A stretch of 9,857 nucleotides of DNA. Source: Nitrospiraceae bacterium UBA6898 (GTDB lineage: Bacteria > Nitrospirota > Thermodesulfovibrionia > Thermodesulfovibrionales > UBA6898). Positions 6,381-9,857 of the stretch are shown one piece after another. The first letter of the stretch is position 1, and each line of letters begins with the position of its first letter. Below the pieces are notes generated by a model. The model saw only the letters and a program-made list of their open reading frames with translations. It had not been told where the DNA came from and searched no databases. Position numbers and translations under genes: made by a program. The stretch is from positions 9,098-18,954 of the forward strand of contig DKBO01000161.1 of assembly GCA_002448975.1 (NCBI GenBank). The letters run 5' to 3'.

Positions 6381-6674
6381 ATGAAAAGAAACAAGAACCC
6401 ATATGATGATACCGTAAGAATTGCCTATGATCTTTATGAAAAGAGGGGAAGAGTACATGGGTATGACGTAGAAGATTGGTTAGAGGCAGAAAGGATTGTA
6501 CTGGAGAGACATGCGAAGGAAATAAAGCGGGAAGTTGATATTGTTAAGGCAACCAAAGCGGAGAAGTCATCAGGCAAAACCGAACCCAAAACATTGAAAA
6601 CATCTAAAAAGCCGACGGAAATCATATCAAAGACAACAAAGAAGAAAAGTCCCGTGAAGAAGACGACAGGATGA
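6381..6674 (+). CDS. DUF2934-domain protein with lysine-rich tail
   Basis: A 97-residue cytoplasmic protein. Residues about 8-42 form a DUF2934 domain, recognisable by IAYDLYEKRGRVHGYDVEDW followed by LEAERIV. A charged helical stretch follows to about residue 58. From there the protein is a low-complexity tail rich in lysine, threonine, serine and proline, ending KKKSPVKKTTG, which resembles the basic tails of histone-H1-like bacterial proteins. The domain has no known biochemical role; the tail suggests contact with nucleic acid or another polyanion, which is inference. The ATG at 6381 has an outstanding ribosome binding site (AAGGAGG, 6368-6374). The frame extends upstream to an ATG at 6327, but that codon overlaps the -35 box of the promoter and has no ribosome binding site. 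Confidence 0.88.
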   Translation: MKRNKNPYDDTVRIAYDLYEKRGRVHGYDVEDWLEAERIVLERHAKEIKREVDIVKATKAEKSSGKTEPKTLKTSKKPTEIISKTTKKKSPVKKTTG

Positions 6675-6689
6675 GGTGAGATTTCGCCT
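6674..6689 (+). repeat. Stem-loop at the end of the DUF2934 gene
   Basis: AGGTGA (6674-6679) pairs with TCGCCT (6684-6689), with one G-T wobble and a four-base loop. It begins at the last base of the stop codon. The descending arm TTTCGCCTGCCA nearly repeats that of the hairpin at 4867-4891. No T-run follows. Confidence 0.35.
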
Positions 6690-6763
6690 GCCATAAGGAA
6701 TAATAATATGTAGAAGTTAGGACCTCAGTAGACACACCAAAACAAAAGCTCATTGAGGCCGCA

Positions 6764-6805
6764 CAGTAGGAGCTCACACTAGTCCTTATGCGCAAGCTCC
6801 TGCTG
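6764..6805. terminator. Hairpin between convergent genes, possible bidirectional terminator
   Basis: CAGTAGGAGCT (6764-6774) and AGCTCCTGCTG (6795-6805) form an 11-base-pair stem with one wobble around a 20-base loop. It lies between the convergent ends of the DUF2934 and Hsp20 genes, where a shared terminator is expected. There is no T-run on either strand, so termination is unproven. The right arm can also pair with CAGGAGC at 6828-6834, competing with this structure. Confidence 0.4.
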
Positions 6806-6818
6806 AGACAACGGCAAC

Positions 6819-6836
6819 GGGCTCTTTCAGGAGCCC
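6819..6836. terminator. G+C-rich hairpin after the Hsp20 gene
   Basis: GGGCTC (6819-6824) and GAGCCC (6831-6836) form a perfect six-base-pair stem with a six-base loop, 29 bases beyond the Hsp20 stop codon on the minus strand. It lacks a following T-run, so it is a weak terminator candidate or a barrier to 3'-end decay. Confidence 0.4.
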
Positions 6837-6864
6837 CTCGCTCAATCTGCATGCACTTTTTGTC

Positions 6865-7353
6865 CTACTCTATCGGTATCTTCTTTTCCTTGCTGATCGC
6901 CTCAGCGGTCTTCGGCACACGGATCTCGAGCACGCCTTCCTTGAACGTTGCCTTTGCCTTATCTGACTGCACGTCCTTCGGCAGTTTGAACGAGCGGGTA
7001 AATGAACCATAGGAGCGCTCTACCCGGTAGTAATCCTTCTTTTCGACCTTTTCTTCCTTCTTCTTCTCTCCGGAAACAGTGATCATGTCATCGGTCAGGT
7101 TCACTTCGATGTTCTCCTTCTTCATCCCCGGCAACTCGGCCTTGACAACCACATCATTGCCGTCTTCGAAGATATCCACATCAGGGGTAACAACACCCAT
7201 CTCAGGGAACTTCACTTTCGGCAGCCAGGATGGCCCGAACAGGGAAAATGGTCTCCGGAAAAATTCCTCAAACCGCTTCTCCATCTCCTCAAAAGGAGAT
7301 ATCTCGCGTGCAGGCTCGGATTTGATGATCTCCTTTGACTCTTTCTTTGTCAT
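6865..7353 (-). CDS. Hsp20 / alpha-crystallin small heat-shock protein
   Basis: A 162-residue ATP-independent chaperone that binds unfolding proteins and keeps them refoldable. The N-terminal arm (residues 1-55) contains PFEEMEKRFEEFFRRPF and SWLPKV, typical of bacterial class A Hsp20. The alpha-crystallin domain runs from about 56 to 148, with DVDIFEDGNDVVVKAELPGM, ERSYGSFTRSFKLP and the hallmark A-x4-GVL block at FKEGVLEIRVPK. The C-terminus ends in the I-x-I anchor IPI, which links dimers into oligomers. Length is normal. The start is fixed by AAGGAGG (7360-7366 read on the minus strand), six bases before the ATG. A sigma-32-like promoter lies upstream. It is not close enough to the cytochrome gene behind it to be clearly in one operon. 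Confidence 0.96.
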   Translation of the reverse strand: MTKKESKEIIKSEPAREISPFEEMEKRFEEFFRRPFSLFGPSWLPKVKFPEMGVVTPDVDIFEDGNDVVVKAELPGMKKENIEVNLTDDMITVSGEKKKEEKVEKKDYYRVERSYGSFTRSFKLPKDVQSDKAKATFKEGVLEIRVPKTAEAISKEKKIPIE

Positions 7354-7392
7354 GACAAACCTCCTTAATAAAATGTATTCTATGCTTTATTC

Positions 7393-7421
7393 ATGCGCCT
7401 ATCGGACGAATATTTCAAGGG
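7393..7421 (-). promoter_or_regulatory. Sigma-32-like heat-shock promoter of hsp20
   Basis: On the minus strand CCCTTGAA (7421-7414) matches the sigma-32 -35 element exactly. After 15 bases, GCGCAT (7398-7393) matches the CCCCAT -10 element at four of six positions. The predicted start near 7386 gives a leader of about 33 bases carrying AAGGAGG. No CIRCE element (TTAGCACTC inverted repeat) is present in the 190-base spacer. The promoter type fits the gene it precedes. Confidence 0.6.
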
Positions 7422-7543
7422 TTATGGCGACCATGTTTTGCAGTTAATTGATGAATGCAGGCTCTTTAGAAGGATTAAGGCGTAATTGCAGCTATTTGCT
7501 CTTTTTCCTATGAAATACTACCGGATATGCGGCTCTTTTCTGC

Positions 7544-8296
7544 TCAAAGGGTATTGAGATATGCAATTATATCCTCAACTTCTGTCTCTGAGAGATAGGA
7601 AAAAGAAGGCATATCCTTATAGGGCGTCCTGATCTGATGAGCGACATTTTCCGGATTCGCGGGTTTCTTGCTCACCGGGAGCAGGGGATTTTTCAGGATC
7701 CCTTTATGTCCAGGGCCGGTAATCGTGTTGTTGCTGAAGGGATCATGACAGAACGTGCATTTTGATTCATAAAGCTCTTTCCCGCGGGCAATGCTCATCG
7801 GGTCAGTCTTTGCCGTCCTGACCGCACCCTCCTGACCTGCATCCTTTTCCCTCTCAACAGACCTGGGAGCCGGCATCTCTCTCCCGAACTTCGACACCAC
7901 AAGAAAATACCCTGCCGAGGATCCGATCATGGCAAAACTGGCAAAGGCCAGGATAAGGCCCATGGTCTGAAGCTGAGCGTAGAAGTGGCGATAGACCCTG
8001 TTGAAGAGGATCTTAAGGGAGAGAAGAAACAGCACAGCCACGGAAAGGACAGAATGCATTGCAGCCCGCGGTGAAGGCTCAGCCTTTGTCTTCGCTAGGA
8101 AATCAATACAGATATACGCTATGGCAACAGAAAGGAGGAAAAATACCATGCCGCTCAGGCGGTGGGTCTTGCGGAGTTTTTGCGGATCGAATTTCCTCTC
8201 TGCCCTGCCGAACATCTCGAACATGGTGAAGATGCTGATGAGGGACAGAACCAGCAGGACGATGGCAAGCAGCGATTTTATGAAAAAAATCTGCAT
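7544..8296 (-). CDS. Membrane protein with C-terminal cytochrome c domain
   Basis: A 250-residue protein with two parts. Residues 1-134 contain four hydrophobic helices (about 4-27, 46-66, 80-99, 110-134). H45 and H81 lie at the ends of helices and H104 between the last two, so a b-type haem site is conceivable. A linker follows, then a monohaem cytochrome c domain (about 168-250) with C180-T-F-C183-H184, GPGHKG, and M229 in KDMPSFSYLSETEVEDIIAYL as the probable axial ligand. The haem domain should face the periplasm. The start ATG has GGAG (8304-8301) four bases upstream. It lies 95 bases downstream of a small cytochrome c gene on the same strand, which is a likely partner or electron source. 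I do not recognise the four-helix domain with certainty. Confidence 0.85.
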   Translation of the reverse strand: MQIFFIKSLLAIVLLVLSLISIFTMFEMFGRAERKFDPQKLRKTHRLSGMVFFLLSVAIAYICIDFLAKTKAEPSPRAAMHSVLSVAVLFLLSLKILFNRVYRHFYAQLQTMGLILAFASFAMIGSSAGYFLVVSKFGREMPAPRSVEREKDAGQEGAVRTAKTDPMSIARGKELYESKCTFCHDPFSNNTITGPGHKGILKNPLLPVSKKPANPENVAHQIRTPYKDMPSFSYLSETEVEDIIAYLNTL

Positions 8297-8308
8297 GGAA
8301 CTCCATAA

Positions 8309-8356
8309 AGAGACAGGGGCAGGCAGAGACAGATGTACAGAAAAACACCTGTCTCT
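8309..8356 (-). promoter_or_regulatory. Alternative hairpins between the two cytochrome genes
   Basis: On the minus-strand transcript AGAGACAG-type sequence (8356-8349) can pair with either of two CTGTCTCT copies (8332-8325 or 8316-8309). The nearer pairing extends to 12 positions with one mismatch; the farther one is nine perfect pairs (AGAGACAGG with CCTGTCTCT). The pairings exclude each other. The farther copy ends five bases before GGAG, the ribosome binding site of the membrane cytochrome. This could set translation or mRNA processing of the second gene. Confidence 0.45.
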
Positions 8357-8391
8357 ACCTTTGCATCTACCCTATCTCCCGTAGCTCTTTA

Positions 8392-8757
8392 TTAATAACC
8401 CGACGCCGGTTTCTTCCCTGCAGCCCCCTTCAGGGACTTGATATAAGCAACCATGTCCTGCATCTGCGGGGATTTCACATCGAGAGCCTTACCCTTATTT
8501 GCGCCCACAATGCAGGCATTCACTGCCTCTTCAAGGCTTTTCTGCGTGCCTCCCATGATACTGAAATCCTTTTTTTCGCCGGCCTTCTCAAGACCTTTGC
8601 CGTTCGGGTGACATGCGCTGCATGACTTGGACCCGCCGGCAAACTTCGGATCATTGAACATGGCCTTGCCCTTTGCAGCGTCACCTGCAGCGAACGAGAA
8701 GGTTACCGCAAGACCGAGAACAAGCAGAGAAATCAGCATGATCTTTGCACTCTTCAT
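8392..8757 (-). CDS. Small secreted monohaem cytochrome c
   Basis: A 121-residue periplasmic electron carrier. Residues 1-23 are a signal peptide (SAKIMLISLLVLGLAVTFSF, cleavage after SFA). The mature domain begins AGDAAKGKAMFND, with the haem-binding C46-S-A-C49-H50. The later block VNACIVGANKGKALDVKSPQ followed by MQDMVAYIKSL supplies the probable axial ligand M99 and the C-terminal helix. C82 is an additional cysteine outside the haem motif. The length is normal for a class I cytochrome c. The ATG follows AAGGAGG (8771-8765) by seven bases. The membrane cytochrome lies 95 bases downstream on the same strand, so the pair probably works together. The ferritin-like gene diverges upstream. Confidence 0.93.
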   Translation of the reverse strand: MKSAKIMLISLLVLGLAVTFSFAAGDAAKGKAMFNDPKFAGGSKSCSACHPNGKGLEKAGEKKDFSIMGGTQKSLEEAVNACIVGANKGKALDVKSPQMQDMVAYIKSLKGAAGKKPASGY

Positions 8758-8790
8758 CTTCTCACCTCCTTACGCGTTTATCTATGGAGC

Positions 8791-8819
8791 ATTCTACTAC
8801 AGGGTTTCCGGTGCTGCAA
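8791..8819 (-). promoter_or_regulatory. Sigma-70 promoter of the cytochrome c gene
   Basis: On the minus strand TTGCAG (8819-8814) and TAGAAT (8796-8791) are separated by 17 bases. The -10 box matches five of six positions and the -35 box only TTG. The start near 8784 leaves a leader of about 27 bases. The -35 box is one arm of the inverted repeat at 8814-8832. Confidence 0.5.
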
Positions 8820-8832
8820 CACATATTTGCAG
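8814..8832. promoter_or_regulatory. Candidate operator between divergent promoters
   Basis: CTGCAA (8814-8819), seven bases, then TTGCAG (8827-8832) is a perfect symmetric 19-base site, the shape of a dimeric regulator's target. One arm is the -35 box of the cytochrome promoter. The centre is about 57 bases upstream of the predicted start of the ferritin-like gene, suitable for activation there and repression of the cytochrome. It does not match the FNR (TTGAT-N4-ATCAA) or NorR pattern. Confidence 0.45.
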
Positions 8833-8864
8833 ATTCTTTTCTGTTTATAGAGGGCGTCTTGTTT

Positions 8865-8873
8865 TGATATAAT
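8865..8873 (+). promoter_or_regulatory. Extended -10 promoter of the ferritin-like gene
   Basis: TGA followed directly by a perfect TATAAT (8868-8873) is a textbook extended -10 element. The -35 region (TTTATA, 8844-8849, 18 bases upstream) is poor, which is usual for such promoters and fits control by an activator. Transcription would begin near 8880. Confidence 0.6.
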
Positions 8874-8909
8874 ATGCACAATTTCTAAACTCTTACCATG
8901 GGAGACAAC

Positions 8910-9401
8910 ATGATCTCAGATGCAGTACAGACCGCGATCAAAATGGAGACCGACGCCATATCCTTTTATGAAGAAGCAGCGAACAGGACCCAGCACCCTT
9001 TCGGCAGGGAGATGTTCAAAGGTTTTGTGAAAGATGAAAAACGACATCTGGTCATGCTCCAGTGCCTTTTCAATGGTATGAAGGTGACTGAGGAGTTCGT
9101 CAGGCCAAAGGAAACGATCAAGACGGTCTTCAGCAGTCTGAAGGACCAGATGATGGAGCGTGCCGGCGCTGTCCAAAGCGAAATGGACGCGCTCAGGATA
9201 GCGCTTCAGATGGAGAAAGAAGGATATCACTTTTATGAAGCTGCGGCAGCGAATGCTCCCACGAAACAGGAAAAGGAACTCTTCGAGCGGCTTGTCCTTG
9301 AAGAGAATGACCACTACACAATACTCAACGAAACCTACGCTTTCCTCGACCATACCGGGCAGTGGTATATGTACGAGGAACGCGGAATCGTCGAAGGATA
9401 A
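8910..9401 (+). CDS. Ferritin-like diiron protein (rubrerythrin relative)
   Basis: A 163-residue four-helix-bundle protein of the ferritin/rubrerythrin superfamily, expected to carry a diiron site and to act on peroxide, oxygen or iron. Two half-units repeat: METDAISFYE (E13, Y20) with DEKRH (E43, H46), and MEKEGYHFYE (E102, Y109) with EENDH (E132, H135). These E...Y and E-x2-H pairs are the classical ligands. There is no C-terminal rubredoxin domain (no C-x2-C), so it would need an outside electron donor. GGGAG at 8900-8904 lies five bases before the ATG at 8910; the in-frame ATG at 8898 has no ribosome binding site. The flavodiiron gene begins 17 bases after its stop codon, so the two form an operon. 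Confidence 0.88.
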   Translation: MISDAVQTAIKMETDAISFYEEAANRTQHPFGREMFKGFVKDEKRHLVMLQCLFNGMKVTEEFVRPKETIKTVFSSLKDQMMERAGAVQSEMDALRIALQMEKEGYHFYEAAAANAPTKQEKELFERLVLEENDHYTILNETYAFLDHTGQWYMYEERGIVEG

Positions 9402-9418
9402 TTATCGAGGAGGAACAC

Positions 9419-9857
9419 ATGAAAGCTGTAGAGATAAAGCCGAAGATATACTGGGTTGGAGCGATTGACTGGGGTGTCCGCGATTTCCACGGGTACATAA
9501 CCCCCAACGGTACGACCTATAACAACTACCTCATTCTTGACAGGGATATTACCCTTGTGGATACGGTCAAGCATGACTTTTCCGAAGTGACCATCGATAA
9601 TATCAAAAGCCTTATTGACCCCGCTGAGATCAAGAACATCGTGATCAATCACATTGAGCCCGACCACGTGAGCAGTATCGATAAGATCATGGACCTGACA
9701 CCGAATGCGATGATCTACATTACGGATAAAGGGAAAAAGGGCCTTGACCGCCACTTTGACACTTCCAAATGGAAATTCACGATCGTCAAGACAGGGCATA
9801 CGCTGAACATTGGCACGTATACGATCCTGTTCCTTGAGACCCCCATGCTGCACTGGC
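9419..9857 (+). CDS. Flavodiiron protein, N-terminal part (cut by window end)
   Basis: The first 146 residues of a flavodiiron protein (FprA/FDP family), which reduces oxygen to water or nitric oxide to nitrous oxide in anaerobes. What is visible is the metallo-beta-lactamase-like domain: the start VEIKPKIYWVGAIDWGVRDFHGY, the metal-binding motif H78-x-E80-x-D82-H83 (NHIEPDHVSSI), and H145 in TPMLHW. The third acidic ligand, the last histidine and the flavodoxin domain lie beyond the window. The ATG is preceded by GAGGAGG (9407-9413) five bases away. It follows the ferritin-like gene closely, and both would respond to oxidative or nitrosative stress. The frame is open to the last base, so nothing suggests truncation other than the edge. 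Confidence 0.95.
   Translation, partial: MKAVEIKPKIYWVGAIDWGVRDFHGYITPNGTTYNNYLILDRDITLVDTVKHDFSEVTIDNIKSLIDPAEIKNIVINHIEPDHVSSIDKIMDLTPNAMIYITDKGKKGLDRHFDTSKWKFTIVKTGHTLNIGTYTILFLETPMLHW

Noticed and set aside
6715..6810. Integron attC-like site in the convergent spacer
   Set aside because: GTTAGGA and the nearby AAC lack the required RYYYAAC/GTTRRRY boxes, and no integrase or cassette array is present.
6731..6840. Possible remnant of a regulator-like N-terminus (TPKQKLIEAA)
   Set aside because: A stop codon interrupts it at once and the rest overlaps hairpins and the antisense of hsp20; similarity is too short.
7079..7447. 122-residue plus-strand frame over the Hsp20 gene
   Set aside because: It is antisense to a clear Hsp20 coding sequence and has no family features.
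8916..9353. 145-residue minus-strand frame over the ferritin-like gene
   Set aside because: Antisense shadow of a well-supported gene, without ribosome binding site.
9335..9853. 172-residue minus-strand frame opposite the flavodiiron gene
   Set aside because: The plus strand encodes conserved HxExDH metal ligands with a strong ribosome binding site; the reverse frame has no recognisable domain.

Overview
The window looks like a chromosomal stretch from a Gram-negative bacterium of moderate G+C content with an anaerobic or microaerobic, respiratory lifestyle. The signs are exported proteins with ordinary signal peptides, c-type cytochromes, a ferritin-like diiron protein next to a flavodiiron protein, and small families (DUF2934, DUF4019, DUF4139) that I associate with Nitrospirota and Desulfobacterota. 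The taxonomic placement is inference. There is no tRNA, rRNA, CRISPR array, transposase or prophage gene.

Layout. (1) 1-3287, plus strand: an ECF sigma factor, its membrane-bound zinc-finger anti-sigma factor directly abutting it, and a secreted DUF4139 protein. Two closely matching ECF-type promoters (GGAAC, 18 bases, GTCTWA) precede the sigma gene and the DUF4139 gene, so this reads as a self-contained envelope-signalling regulon. (2) 3288-5194, plus strand: a secreted DUF4019 protein, a three-helix membrane protein and a small hydrophobic protein, separated by long spacers that hold inverted repeats but no convincing further genes. (3) 5195-6674, plus strand: a GalT-type nucleotidylyltransferase, then a small DUF2934 protein with a lysine-rich tail behind its own strong promoter. 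(4) 6675-8757, minus strand: an Hsp20 small heat-shock protein with a sigma-32-like promoter, a membrane protein with a C-terminal cytochrome c domain, and a small secreted monohaem cytochrome c. (5) 8758-9857: a divergent promoter region with a symmetric candidate operator, then a ferritin-like diiron protein and the first part of a flavodiiron protein that runs off the window.

How the parts fit. The sigma/anti-sigma pair probably senses an envelope condition and turns on itself and the DUF4139 protein. The two cytochromes could form a short electron-transfer chain, with the soluble one passing electrons to or from the membrane one. The divergent ferritin-like and flavodiiron genes are a typical defence pair against oxygen, peroxide or nitric oxide. 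Several intergenic regions have strong inverted repeats, some able to form mutually exclusive hairpins. These are the least explained parts of the window.
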